DNA from: Hepatocystis sp. ex Piliocolobus tephrosceles
Taxonomy: Eukaryota > Apicomplexa > Aconoidasida > Haemosporida > Plasmodiidae
Assembly: GCA_902459845.2 (NCBI GenBank)
Contig: CABPSV020000289.1
Location: 1 to 19,955, forward strand
Direction of reading: 5' to 3'
Length of the DNA stretch: 19,955 bases
The translations under genes were made by a program, and so were the position numbers. The number at the start of each line of letters is the position of its first letter. Position 1 is the first letter of the stretch. The notes beneath the pieces are model-generated. The model saw only the letters and a list, made by a program, of their open reading frames with translations. It was not told the DNA's origin and made no database searches. Below are positions 1-10,426 of the stretch, one piece after another.

Positions 1-37
<37 letters not shown>

Positions 38-1273
38 TCACATAATTATATATATATATATATATACATTCTTCTTTTTTTTTTAAAAAAAAAAAAAAAA
101 AAAAGAGATAAAAAAATAAAAGTTTATTTTAAACTTGAAGTTCTATTGTTTACTTAAACATTTTATTTTTTTTCTAACAAACTTTATATAATTAATTTTT
201 TCAAACATTATTTTGTTTTCATCATTTAAAATTAGTATGTAAAAACATGATTGTGTACAAATAAAATTGATGTAAACACAGATGTTAGTGTACTAATTAT
301 GTATAAATGCCTGAATCGTGTTGATTTTTTGAGGTTTTGTGCCATTTTTATTTTATTTTTTTTTTTGAAAGAATATGAGACACATATTTAAACAAAAAAT
401 TGACTTTATGCAATTTTATGTATGCATTTTGTTTTAAGTGCAAAAAAAAAAAAAAATGTTATTGTGTTTTTTATTATAAAATACTTTAAAAAAAAATTTT
501 AGTTAAAATTTTAAGGTTCGATTAGAGTTCACCAAAGCTTTAATTAGGGTTCATTAAAGTTACAGCTAAGGTTCATTAAAATCACAGCTAGGGTTCATCA
601 AAGTTACAGCTAGGGTTCATCAAAGTTACAGCTAGGGTTCACCAAAGTTACAATTAGGGTTCACCAAAGTTACAATTAGGGTTCACCAAAATTACAATTA
701 GAGTTCACTAAAGTTACAATTAGAGTTCACCAAAGTTACAATTAGTGTTGATCAATGTTACAATTAGGTTCCAATTAGTATCAGGAATGATATTTTTTAG
801 TTTTAGTAAATTTAGAATTTTTAGTTATTTAATTTAAGTTTTGTAGCCAGCTAAGGGATTAGAGTATATTTTTTTATTTTAAATTATATTTTAAAATGCA
901 AAATAAGTTAAAAAATGAAGTTATAGGAGACAAAAATAAAAACAAAAGCAAATATTATATAATTTGTGCACTAACATAAAATTAATTTTAATAATTAAAA
1001 ATAAATTTAAAACTATTTTAAATCAGCTTAGCTGCTTATGTATACATATATATATATATATTTATATCAATGATTATGTATATTAATCAACAAAAAATGC
1101 AACTTACAACCATTCATAACATGTTGATGTTGTTTATTTTTTATAATAATAAAATGAATGAAAAAATGAATGAAAAAAAAAAGGAAAACTGGGGGTCAGA
1201 ACTAATGCAATGCATAAAGTTTGTGCTTAATATATATTTTGTCTTTATTATTATATTGAGAAATTTATAGTTT
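1..1273. other. Intergenic region, no gene seen
   Basis: AT-rich non-coding DNA lying 3' of the minus-strand gene that ends at 1274. It opens with a T35 homopolymer at the window edge, then a (TA)n run near 48-66 and an A-tract near 85-104. The notable content is the 22-bp minisatellite at 521-779. A 66-codon open frame at 1070-1270 (plus) is Lys/Asn/Ile-rich, without any recognisable domain. I treat it as chance. Confidence 0.7.
521..779. repeat. 22-bp minisatellite with telomere-like GGGTTCA heptamers
   Basis: Eleven complete 22-bp units run head to tail from 521 to 762, followed by a partial unit to about 779. Each unit starts ATTAGGGTTC or GCTAGGGTTC and ends with a variant of AAAGTTACA. 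The central units (587-696) keep AGGGTTCA intact. The flanking units drift to AGAGTTCA, AAGGTTCA or AGTGTTGA. GGGTT(T/C)A is the known Plasmodium telomere repeat, so the array looks like an interstitial sequence in which the heptamer alternates with a 15-bp spacer. It is far richer in G and C than its surroundings. No function can be read from the sequence. Confidence 0.9.
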
Positions 1274-4200
1274 TTATTTATTACAATCATGTAATAGACT
1301 ATATTTACATGAAAATAAATGAGCTATATATTTATACTGGGAACCTGTCCATTGACAACTTACATTTACACACTTAACATTAATATTATAATAAAATCTG
1401 TATAATAATGCAATAATTCCTTTCGATTTGTTATTTATTTCAATAGTTTTATCCATAATAGGTTGTGAACAGTTAAGACATGTAATTTGTTTATTATTCT
1501 TATGAGACATAATATAGATATAATAGCAATCTGAACAACATGTTGTATAGCAACATGTTACTAAAATTGGATGATTAGATAAATATAATTTACAAATAAA
1601 ACAAATAAATTCATCTGCTTTCGTAATAAGAATAGTAGAAGGTATTTTAAAGTTTATAGCAGTATTATATTTTTTTGAGTACGATTTTTTTTTGGAATAA
1701 GAATCTTTTTTTGCCCAGGATGCACTAACTGTACAACCTCCTATACTAATTTTACCATCATTAATAGCATTTAACGTTTTTTTCGCACCCATCTTTGTTG
1801 TAAAACGAACAAATGCATAACCGGATGATGCTGTCCATTCTTTATTTGGATGTCTTGATTCTTTATTACATACAACCATACTTAAATCTACATTACCATA
1901 TTCACTACAAGTTGTTATTAAATCTTTACGAGTAGTTTCAGGTGGTACTATAACTAATAATGTACATTTTGCTGCTATTTTTTTTTGGTTATTATTATAT
2001 TTATTATTTTCTATTGCTTGCTTACGCGCAATATTGTCATTTAAATAGTATTTAATTGGTATTTTGTTATACCTCTTATTATTATTTACATTATTTGTGT
2101 TATTTGTGCTATTTGTGTTATTTGTGTTATTTGTGTTATTTGTGTTATTTGTGTTATTTGTGTTATTTGTGTTATTTGTACTATTGGTGTAATTTGTATT
2201 ATTTGTATTGTTATAACTACTATAACTGTTATCACTTATACTATTATTATGCTTATAATTCGAATCATCTAAAACATTTGATACAGGAATTGTATATGGG
2301 TTTATTTGAAAAAACGGGTCAAACTCATCCAATGAACCCAACGGACCTAGCATACTGACTTTATCATGAAACGTACTATTTTCATTTATTAAACTATTAG
2401 TTAAAAAACTATTCAAACCTTCATGCATATAATTATTTGTTATATTTTCTAATTGTTGTTTATTATCAACAAAGTTAATATTATTGTTATTATTACTACT
2501 ATTACATATTAAACTAAGTAAATTACATACATTTTTTTCTCGTATATTTTTATTTTCAACTAAAAAATGTTTTATATTTTCCATCATAAAATTACCATTA
2601 TTATTGTTATTATTTTCATCCAGTAAACAATTATTATTATTATTATTATCATTTAATAGCAAATCATTACTCGTTTTTATCATATCGTTAGGTAATAATG
2701 TGAATTCATTATTATTACTTAAAATGTTAAAATCGTTCATAAATATATTCCAATTTGATTTATTATTTAAACTCATTTGGTTGTCCGATGTTATATTCTC
2801 ACTAAAAATTTTACTACCTAAAATACTTTTATCTATACTGTTCATAAAAATTGAGCTATTATTTTCGTATATGGTAGTTAACATATTAGTGTTCTTCAAC
2901 GAAACTAACTCATTGTATTTTTTATAAAAACTTTTAATGTTATTATCGTCTATGTTGTCTTCTATAATCTTACTATAACAGTCATTATGTTTTTCTTGTT
3001 GCTGAATTAATCGCTCATCACCTATTTTACATATTTTTACTTTTTTGCTTTTTTTTAAATATTTGTTTGTAATATCTTCTATATTCTTTCCTTCATTCAT
3101 AGTTATGTCACTTAATGATTTATTATGTATTTGATTATTTTTAAGATCAAAAGTATTTTTACTTTTATATAATTTTGTTTTCTCTTTTTCAAATTCTCTA
3201 TTTATGTTTTGTGAGACAAAATCATATGATGTGTCATAAAAATGTGTTGTTTTTTTATTTTTTGTTTTTAAATTATATGTGTTATTTTCATAAATATTAG
3301 TACTAGTATTGTTATCATTTAAAACATCATCTCTTTTTATTGACCAGGTAGTACGTTCATTTTCATAAGAGCATTTACGTGTAGTTAAATTACTATCATA
3401 TGTATAATTATCCTTCATAAAATAGTTATACAAAAACATAGAATTTGAATCATAGTTACAAATAAAAGGTTCATCGGTTTTTAAATTATAATAAGAAGTC
3501 TCATCAATTTTATCTATACAATCAGATAAAACTCGTTCACCATGCATGGTTTTCTCCTCTTTCTCTCCGTAATTATAATTACATTCGATATTGTGTTCAT
3601 TTTTATTTTTTTGTTGCTTGTCTTCCTGCTTATTACCATGTTTGTTTTCCTGCTTGTTTTCCTGCATGTTTTCCTGCTTGTTTTCCTGTATGTTTTCCAA
3701 CTTATTCCCATGTTTGTTGCAGTACCTGATATTGTACTTCATATTGTGTTTGTTGTCATGTTTGTTGCATTTAACATCTTGTTTGTTATCACACTTCTTA
3801 TTGTATTTGACATTGTGCTTTGTGTCGTGTTTAACGTCATGTTTGTTGTTGTGTTTTATGTCTCGTTTATTATTATATTTATTATAATATATTTTTTCGT
3901 ATTTGTTGTCGTATTTGCTGTCGTATCTGTTTTCGTATTTGCTGTAGTACTTGATTTTGTAGCTGTTGTTATATCTATTATTATAAATGTTTTCATATTT
4001 TTGATAGTATTTACCATCGTATTTGTTATGGTATTTATTGTCATATATGTTGTGTATATTACCGTTTTTGTAACCATGATTAACATCGTTTTTGTAATCG
4101 TGCTTGATATCATTTTTGTAACCGCGCTTGGTATCGTGGTTGTTTTCCTGCTCGTTTTCCTGCTTATTACCATGTTTGTTTTCCTGCTCGTTTTTCTGCT

Positions 4201-5890
4201 TGTTTCTCTTCTCGTTTTTCTGCTTGTTTCTCTGCTCGTTTTTCTGCTTGTTTTTCTGCTCGTTTTTCTGCTCGTTTTTCTGCTTGTTTCTCTGCTCGTT
4301 TTTCTGCTCGTTTTCCTTCTCGTTTTTCTGCTTGTTTCTCTGCTCGTTTTTCTGCTTGTTTCTCTGCTCGTTTTCCTGCTTGTCCTTCTGCTCATTTTCC
4401 TCCTTGTTTTCCTGCTTGTCCTTCTGCTCATTTTCCTCCTTGTTTTCCTGCTTGTCCTTCTGCTCATTTTCCTTCTCGTTTTCCTGCTTGTCCTTCTGCT
4501 CATTTTCCTCCTTGTTTTCCTGCTTGTCATTCTGCTCATTTTCCTCCTCGTTTTCCTGCTTGTCCTTCTGCTCATTTTCCTTCTCGTTTTCCTGCTTGTC
4601 CTTCTGCTCATTTTCCTCCTTGTTTTCCTGCTTGTCATTCTGCTCATTTTCCTCCTCGTTTTCCTGCTTGTCCTTCTGCTCATTTTCCTTCTCGTTTTCC
4701 TGCTTGTCCTTCTGCTCATTTTCCTCCTCGTTTTCCTGTTTGTTATGGTGTTTTATTTCTTGTTTTTTTTCATATTTACTACCCTTTTTACGTTTACTTT
4801 TACTTTTACTTTGTGTCTTGACATTTACTTCGATTTTAGGTGTATTTTCATTCACCTCGCCAATAACACCATTTTTCGAGTGTTTTTTAGTACCTCTTTT
4901 GGGGCTCTTTTTGGTTTGATCTAACACACTTTTATTTAAACCGTTTGTTACCTTTTTTGCATTGTCATATAAATTCGCATCTATTTTTGAAACATCAGTT
5001 TTATATAAAATTTTATTTATTGCTAGATCTGAAAATTTGTCATGTTTATCATTTTTAATATTATTTTCAATATTAGTATCAATATTACTACATAGTTTTT
5101 TTTCAACTTGTACATGTTTCGCACTTAACCTTTCTTCTTGTGTATTTTCATTCCCTTGAGACGTAACATTATTAATATCTGTTATCAATACATCAGTATC
5201 ATACATATTATTTGTTAATAAATCATAATTTTTGTTATTTATTAAAATAGTAATTGCACTCGAAGCATTTGTTAATTCCATATTTTTATTCATATTACTA
5301 TTTTTGCTTGTTTTATTATTTTTAATGATATCATTTTGTAGTTCGACTTCATCAAAAGTGTTAATATTATTTATATTACAAATTGTTATCTTATTATTGT
5401 TACTATTATTATCATCTGAATATATGTTATTTTCACTAACAAATAGATTATTTTTTTCTAAAATTTTTAGATCTTCTAATAAACAATTATTATCACTACT
5501 GTTACAGTCACTTCCATCATCATTATGTATAACACTTTCATATATCGAGATACCATCATTATATTTTGAGTCAATAATATCATAATGTTTAACATCCATG
5601 TCTAACAAACTTGATATTGACATGTATTCATCTCTTTCTATGTAATTCTTATCACTTATATGAAATGATACATTGTTTTCATAATGTGTAACATTATTTA
5701 TATTCATATCTTTTAAATATAATATTTTTAAGTCACTATTAGAATCAGTGTTGGTTGATATACTTTCTAATTTTGATACGTTATTATTTTTTGTATTTTC
5801 CATTGTTTTTACTTTATTAAATGTTTTTATTTTACTTATTTTTCCATTATTTACACATGCACTTTTTTTATTTCGTTTATTTCTTGTCAT
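1274..5890 (-). CDS. RRM, C4C4-RING and TRAF-like zinc-finger protein, putative RNA-binding ubiquitin ligase
   Basis: Single exon of 1538 residues. I place the start at the ATG at 5890 (MTRNKRNKK, preceded by an A-rich leader); the frame stays open to a GTG at 5914, which is not a likely eukaryotic start. Residues 1 to about 1300 are low complexity: acidic/Asn-rich, then a Lys/Glu/Gln repeat block (encoded at 4141-4737), a Lys/Tyr/Asn/His block and Asn-Thr repeats. The folded part is C-terminal. An RRM lies at about 1309-1396, with LLVIVPP as RNP2-like and SGYAFVRF as RNP1. A RING-like module lies at about 1427-1479, with CFIC, then CC-x4-C-x2-C, then CLNC; the double Cys and lack of a ring His resemble the C4C4 RINGs of RBBP6 and CNOT4. 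A TRAF-like finger (C-x4-C-x11-H-x3-C) lies at about 1501-1537. By family, this points to RNA binding plus E3 ligase or adaptor activity; the substrate is unknown. I do not recognise a named gene. Confidence 0.85.
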   Translation of the reverse strand: MTRNKRNKKSACVNNGKISKIKTFNKVKTMENTKNNNVSKLESISTNTDSNSDLKILYLKDMNINNVTHYENNVSFHISDKNYIERDEYMSISSLLDMDVKHYDIIDSKYNDGISIYESVIHNDDGSDCNSSDNNCLLEDLKILEKNNLFVSENNIYSDDNNSNNNKITICNINNINTFDEVELQNDIIKNNKTSKNSNMNKNMELTNASSAITILINNKNYDLLTNNMYDTDVLITDINNVTSQGNENTQEERLSAKHVQVEKKLCSNIDTNIENNIKNDKHDKFSDLAINKILYKTDVSKIDANLYDNAKKVTNGLNKSVLDQTKKSPKRGTKKHSKNGVIGEVNENTPKIEVNVKTQSKSKSKRKKGSKYEKKQEIKHHNKQENEEENEQKDKQENEKENEQKDKQENEEENEQNDKQENKEENEQKDKQENEKENEQKDKQENEEENEQNDKQENKEENEQKDKQENEKENEQKDKQENKEENEQKDKQENKEENEQKDKQENEQRNKQKNEQRNKQKNEKENEQKNEQRNKQKNEQKNEQKNKQKNEQRNKQKNEKRNKQKNEQENKHGNKQENEQENNHDTKRGYKNDIKHDYKNDVNHGYKNGNIHNIYDNKYHNKYDGKYYQKYENIYNNRYNNSYKIKYYSKYENRYDSKYDNKYEKIYYNKYNNKRDIKHNNKHDVKHDTKHNVKYNKKCDNKQDVKCNKHDNKHNMKYNIRYCNKHGNKLENIQENKQENMQENKQENKHGNKQEDKQQKNKNEHNIECNYNYGEKEEKTMHGERVLSDCIDKIDETSYYNLKTDEPFICNYDSNSMFLYNYFMKDNYTYDSNLTTRKCSYENERTTWSIKRDDVLNDNNTSTNIYENNTYNLKTKNKKTTHFYDTSYDFVSQNINREFEKEKTKLYKSKNTFDLKNNQIHNKSLSDITMNEGKNIEDITNKYLKKSKKVKICKIGDERLIQQQEKHNDCYSKIIEDNIDDNNIKSFYKKYNELVSLKNTNMLTTIYENNSSIFMNSIDKSILGSKIFSENITSDNQMSLNNKSNWNIFMNDFNILSNNNEFTLLPNDMIKTSNDLLLNDNNNNNNCLLDENNNNNNGNFMMENIKHFLVENKNIREKNVCNLLSLICNSSNNNNNINFVDNKQQLENITNNYMHEGLNSFLTNSLINENSTFHDKVSMLGPLGSLDEFDPFFQINPYTIPVSNVLDDSNYKHNNSISDNSYSSYNNTNNTNYTNSTNNTNNTNNTNNTNNTNNTNNTNSTNNTNNVNNNKRYNKIPIKYYLNDNIARKQAIENNKYNNNQKKIAAKCTLLVIVPPETTRKDLITTCSEYGNVDLSMVVCNKESRHPNKEWTASSGYAFVRFTTKMGAKKTLNAINDGKISIGGCTVSASWAKKDSYSKKKSYSKKYNTAINFKIPSTILITKADEFICFICKLYLSNHPILVTCCYTTCCSDCYYIYIMSHKNNKQITCLNCSQPIMDKTIEINNKSKGIIALLYRFYYNINVKCVNVSCQWTGSQYKYIAHLFSCKYSLLHDCNK
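2091..2210 (-). repeat. 9-bp coding repeat (Asn-Thr-Asn tract)
   Basis: A 9-bp unit, TTATTTGTG on the plus strand, is repeated about a dozen times inside the minus-strand coding region and encodes Asn-Thr-Asn triplets. The copies in the middle are identical, which points to recent slippage. A few edge units carry Ser, Tyr or Val substitutions. The tract sits about 40 residues before the RRM and is probably a disordered linker. Confidence 0.9.
4141..4737 (-). repeat. Coding minisatellite, 12-residue Glu/Asn/Gln/Lys units
   Basis: About 600 bp of tandem repeat within the RRM/RING gene. The N-terminal part is built of 36-bp units (12 residues, consensus ENEQKDKQENEE with K/E and K/N variants). 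It shows a higher-order 108-bp (36-residue) period, because the variants EKENEQKD, EEENEQND and KEENEQKD recur in the same order. The C-terminal part degenerates to 6-residue NEQRNK and NEQKNK units. The encoded segment is highly charged and probably helical or disordered. The opposite strand carries long open frames of Leu/Phe/Val through the same stretch, which are artefacts of the repeat. Confidence 0.9.
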
Positions 5891-7842
5891 TTTTATTATA
5901 TCCCTTATACCCACGCGTATTTATATGTGTATGTTTTGTGCTGTTCTTAATTAAAATTGGTTGAAAATTTTTAAAAAGAAGAACAAATAAAAAAACAATG
6001 TACAATAAATAATTTACAAGAAATTATTAAAAAACAAAAAGAAATTTATATAATAATGATCAATTATATATTGTCTAGTCAAAAAATAGAGTAATACATT
6101 AAAATGCGGCTTATAAAAAAAAGAAAACTATATGAATTTAATAACAGTATCTGAATTAAAAGCGACATAAATTGTGGTCAAATAATAAATAATAGTATGC
6201 ACACATAAGTCATAATATATATATACATGCATATGTATATTTATGTAGAATGCATTATATGTGATTACAACAACAAAATGTATACAAATACAAATGTTGT
6301 AAAACTGTTCAACATGTTCTATAATGTTTGTTTTTTGATATTTTAACAAGAGTTTTACTGAACATGCTTAAATTAAATATATACACAGCTAAAATAAAAT
6401 AACGTTGTAATTTGGCACCAACAATAAAATATATTAATAAGGCCAACAGAACGTAATAATATGAATACATGTATATATATATATATATATATATTATAAA
6501 TCTAATAAATATAGTTAATATATATCTTATTTTTGTAGATCCAAATGAAAATTGTTGTTAAGATCTGTAGACACATAAAATCTTATACAAAAAAAAAAAA
6601 AATTTTCAGCATTATCATAAAGAAATGTTTGTTCTATACTAGTATAAATATCTAATTTTTTTTTTTTTTTTATATATAGTATACATAAAAAGAGTAATAA
6701 TTAAAAATAAAAAACATATTAAAGCGAACGTAGCAATAATAAATATAAAAGTTACCTCAAAAAAAAAAAAAAAAAAAAAAATGTTGTAGGAAGAATTTGA
6801 TGTAAATATCTCGACATTTTAATTTAAATTATACAAACATGTGCATATATATATATATGTATATAAAAAACGTGTGTGATTAGACAGGACTGTATCTATT
6901 TAGGTATATTTATTTACGTATTAAAAAAACGTTGTGAATTGCAAGATTAGCACATGTTTCACTCTTGTTTAAATTATTCTAATAATGATTTATTAAAAGA
7001 AAAAATATTACGTAATTAAAAATTGTTATATTTAATATTAAAATGTATCACACAATTCCCTTTTTGTCTTTAGTGCATTACAATAAACTAAATATACTTT
7101 TTATAAATTTAAAAAAAAAAAAAAAAACATGTTTATTTATATTTTTTAAATTTCAGTTTTATTTTATTTTGTTTTATTTTTTTTTTTTTTTTTGTTAGTT
7201 GTCATCTTTAGGACAAACTTATAATTTACAGCATTTGAAACACTTTGTTTTTTATTTTTTTTTTTATCAAACCATGGCTTAAAATAGTACGCCATTTGTA
7301 CATATATATATATATATATACACACTATATCTATTTTATACTACCAAATATCTAGCTTAGTTTTAAACAGAAGAAAAGAAAATTATCTAAATAAAACCAA
7401 AATGAATTCTAGTTCTTAAGATCTGCTTCTTTTTTTTTTTTTTTTATTTCCATATTTAAATGTTTATTTAAAAAAAACTAAACAAAACAAAACAAAATTC
7501 ATTAATCATATACGTTTGTTACGCATTTGTTTAAAGAATTAAAAAATAAAAATGAACTATATAATTAAACAGAAAAATTTTAAAAAATATACATCATCTA
7601 CTTTTTCATAAAGAAAAAAAAAAAAATATATATATATTACAGTATTATAGTACTTATAAGTAAAATTGGTATTTTACTATAATATATTTTATTTTATTAA
7701 CAGTTTTTCAATTTCAAAAAAGTTATATGTATATATACTCACATGTGTACATGTAATTAAACATGCGTGCGTTGACATGTCTATAAATTAATATATATAT
7801 ATAAACTTCTTAGGAACAAATGTAATATACTTTTTAGATTTA

Positions 7843-7890
<48 letters not shown>
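7843..7890. repeat. Poly(dA:dT) tract of 48 bp
   Basis: An uninterrupted A48 run on the plus strand. Tracts of this kind are typical of Plasmodium intergenic DNA and are known to disfavour nucleosomes. It lies about 0.6 kb past the CCT1 stop codon, so it may mark the boundary between the CCT1 3' region and the promoter region of the upstream-lying minus-strand gene. Its length is likely to be polymorphic. Confidence 0.9.
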
Positions 7891-7891
<1 letters not shown>

Positions 7892-8324
7892 ATAAAGACA
7901 ACAGTCAATTTTTATACTTATTAAGAAGTCATGTTTGTTTATATACTTTTTTTTTTATTTTGAAAACGTGCAATTATATATATTTGTTAATATTCACCGA
8001 GATGTAGGGTATATTATTTTGTATTATATATATACTTGTACATATAAGTATGTAGGGATGTTGAGGACATTTTCTACTTACATTCGCTTTTATATATTGT
8101 TGTACCCCTATTTTTAAATAGAAATGAATTTTGCAGTAACCTGTTATTTTGTATATTTATTTGTAGCATGTTAACTCCAAAAAATAGCACAAATAAACTA
8201 GTTGAAAGATAAATGAGTAAATATGTGGGTAAATAAGTTAATATGTGCACAAATAAATAAAGTAAAAAAATATATATTTAATTAGTAAAAAAAAGAAAGG
8301 TCCATTTTATTTTGTATTATACCA

Positions 8325-8410
8325 ATATATACAATAAATATATATACAATAAATATATATACAATAAATATATATACATATACATACATATACATACACA
8401 TATATATATA
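8325..8410. repeat. AT-rich microsatellite in the CCT1 3' region
   Basis: Three to four 15-bp units (ACAATAAATATATAT) run from about 8331 to 8375. They grade into ACATATACATAC and (TA)n sequence up to about 8420. The array begins about 50 bp past the CCT1 stop and lies within its probable 3' untranslated region. Confidence 0.8.
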
Positions 8411-8465
8411 TATATATATACGTACGTACATACAAATGTAACGTAACATGTACAACATTTGATCA

Positions 8466-10369
8466 TTATTCTTCTTCTCCCGTTCTAGGTTCCTCGGGTA
8501 CAAGTTTTATAAGATCATCTATTCTTAAAATTGTAATAGTTGCTTCTGTTGCAAATCTGATTGATTTTATTTTACTAATCATTGCTTCTAGAACTCCATT
8601 TTTTAAATTGTTAGCTACATTTCCATTTACTAAGTCTAATCCATACCATTTATAGTCCTTAGGGTCTTCTGTATTCATAACTTGAGACTTTGTATGATAT
8701 GCACGTAATTTACAAACTAAATCAATTGAATCATAAGATGCATTTAATGCTAAAATTTTTGGTATTATTAATAAAGATTCAGCAAATTCAGCAATAGCTA
8801 GCTGTTCTCTTGAACCTAATGTTTTTGCAAAGTCTTCAAGGTAAACAGACAATGCTACTTCTACACAACCACCTCCTACAACTACATAATTACTTTCCAA
8901 AGCTCTACTTACAGAACATAAAGCATCATGTATAGATCTTTGCATTTCATCTAATACAAATTCATTAGCACCTCTTAACAAAATAGTATTGGATTTTGAT
9001 GTTTTACAACCTTTGAAAAACATTACATCCCAATCACCTACTCTTTCTTCATAAACTTCATCACAATGACCTAAACAGGATGATTCAAACTTTTCTGTTC
9101 CTTCAATTGATGATAATGTTAAACGTATTTGACCATTTGTTAGTTTAGCTATTCTTCTTAAGTCATCTTTATTTACTCTTCTTACAGCTATTGCTTTTGC
9201 TTCTACAAAATATTTCAAAGGCATATCATCTATACCTTGCGTTGTTAATATAACATTGGCTCCTGATTCTAAAATTTTATTTACTCTTTCTTTTGTTATA
9301 TCTTTTTCTTTTTGCCTAAGTTTTTCTAATTCTGTTGGATCATTTATATTTACCTGAACACCTAAATGTAATCTATATTGTTTCAAAGGGAAATCTAAAA
9401 ATGCTATCTTAGCATTTTTAATAACTGTTGGCATAGACTGTGATGCTCTACCATTCATAATTGCATATCCATCAATTAATTTTGAATCTAATGAACTTAA
9501 ACCATGTATTTTTATTATATTAACAGAAGAAACAGGATACTTAGTTTTACCTGCCTCGTTAATAATTTTAATCGATTGTATAGCATTAGAAACCATTTTT
9601 GCAAAATATTCTGATTCATAACTAATAAATTTTGAAGATAATGTTGTTTTGGCTATATTTGTAATAACATCCTTTCCTAAGTTTGTTACTCTTTCACTTA
9701 ATTTTTCTTTTATGTATTTTACCGATTCTTTCATAGCTAATTTATAACCACATATAACAGTAGTAGGATGAATATCCATCTTAATAAGTTCATTTCCTCT
9801 ACGTAATAATTCAGAAGCCAATAAAACAACTGATGTTGTCCCATCTCCTACTTCTTGATCTTGTATTTCTGATAAATTTACTAAAATTTTAGCTGCTGGA
9901 TGTTGAACTTCTAGTTGTTTTAAAATTGTAGCACCATCATTTGTAATTGTAACATCCCCAATGTTATCCACAAGCATTTTATCTAATCCTTGAGGTCCTA
10001 AACTTGACTTTAAAATGTTTGACAGCGCTTGAACGGCGGTAACTGAACAAAAGAAGGGGCATGTGTAAATAAAGAAATGAAGAATTATACATATACGTAT
10101 ATATGCAAAAGTGTACGAACATAAGCAGGTACGTATTTATGTACGGGCATATATGTACAATCACATATATACAATCACATATATACAATCACGTATGTAC
10201 AATCACGTATGTACATCACATATGTACAATCATATATGTACATATAAATTACTAAAAATATATGTTTCCAGCTTTATTTTTTTTTCTTTTTTAATTTTTT
10301 TGCTTTCGTACCATTAGCCGTTCTTACATCCTGACCACTCTCCCTATTTCCGTATATACTCAAAGACAT
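8466..10369 (-). CDS. CCT1: T-complex protein 1 subunit alpha (CCT1), two exons
   Basis: Alpha subunit of the cytosolic group II chaperonin CCT/TRiC, which folds actin, tubulin and other proteins by ATP-driven closure of a double ring. Exon 1 is 10312-10369 (58 nt, MSLSIYGNRES...TAN). Exon 2 is 8466-10042 (1577 nt). The split Val codon (G|TT) restores frame, giving 544 residues, the normal CCT length. All three TCP-1 signatures are visible: SSLGPQGLDKML near 32-43, ITNDGATIL near 52-60 and QEVGDGTTS near 82-90, the last carrying the nucleotide-binding GDGTTS. A GGG motif lies near 409, in VVGGGCVEVALS. The alpha identity rests on long agreement with CCT1, for example GVQV followed by ITKER, GIDDMPLKYFVEAKAIAVRR, LRGANEF and ATEATITILRIDDLIKL. 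The C-terminal tail is short and acidic (TGEEE). Starting at the internal ATG at 9977 would lose 41 conserved residues. Confidence 0.97.
10043..10311 (-). other. CCT1 intron 1 (269 nt)
   Basis: The donor is AATG|GTACG with the boundary at 10312/10311. The acceptor is TTTTGTTCAG|TTACC with the boundary at 10043/10042. The intron is phase 1 and splits a Val codon. Joining the exons gives an uninterrupted match to the conserved CCT1 N-terminus (TAN-VTAVQALSNILKSSLG). It is much more AT-rich than the exons and contains the 14-15-bp tandem repeat at about 10155-10243. Confidence 0.93.
10155..10243. repeat. 14-15-bp tandem repeat inside the CCT1 intron
   Basis: About six imperfect copies of TACAATCACATATA or TACAATCACGTATG lie within the intron. 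The copies differ mainly by CACATATA versus CACGTATG. They probably arose by slippage and have no visible effect on the splice signals. Confidence 0.85.
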
Positions 10370-10394
10370 GTTGTGTGTTTTCTTAAGTTAAAAG

Positions 10395-10426
<32 letters not shown>

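Larger units (their letters stand above)
5891..8465. other. Intergenic region, promoter side of the RRM/RING gene and 3' side of CCT1
   Basis: About 2.6 kb without a credible gene. It should contain the 5' untranslated region and promoter of the minus-strand RRM/RING gene (the part nearest 5891) and the 3' untranslated region of CCT1 (the part nearest 8465). Homopolymer tracts are dense, for example near 6655-6672, 6761-6780 and 7843-7890, and (TA)n runs occur at 6473-6494 and 7303-7320. Short open frames at 6128-6349, 7935-8117 and 8282-8503 encode only Tyr/Ile/Phe-rich peptides typical of AT-rich spacer. Confidence 0.7.

Noticed and set aside
1..1273. Chromosome end or centromere
   Set aside because: The telomere-like heptamers are spaced by 15 bp, are degenerate and are flanked by ordinary sequence, not by a pure GGGTTYA array. 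The AT content is high but broken by this array and by mixed sequence, and core genes lie immediately next to it.
3542..4924. Long plus-strand frame of 460 codons rich in Leu, Phe and Val, plus two other long frames through the same stretch
   Set aside because: It is the complement of the Glu/Asn/Gln/Lys coding minisatellite. The periodic repeat lacks stop codons in several frames. The peptide is a monotonous FLLV repeat without a start context or domain, while the minus-strand frame continues into clear RRM and RING domains.
5891..5914. Start of the RRM/RING gene at 5914
   Set aside because: The codon at 5914 is GTG. The ATG 24 nt downstream at 5890 has the usual A-rich leader, so I used that.
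7935..8117. 60-codon plus-strand open frame downstream of CCT1
   Set aside because: Composition follows the local AT bias, there is no domain and no neighbouring exon, and it is flanked by a poly(A) tract.
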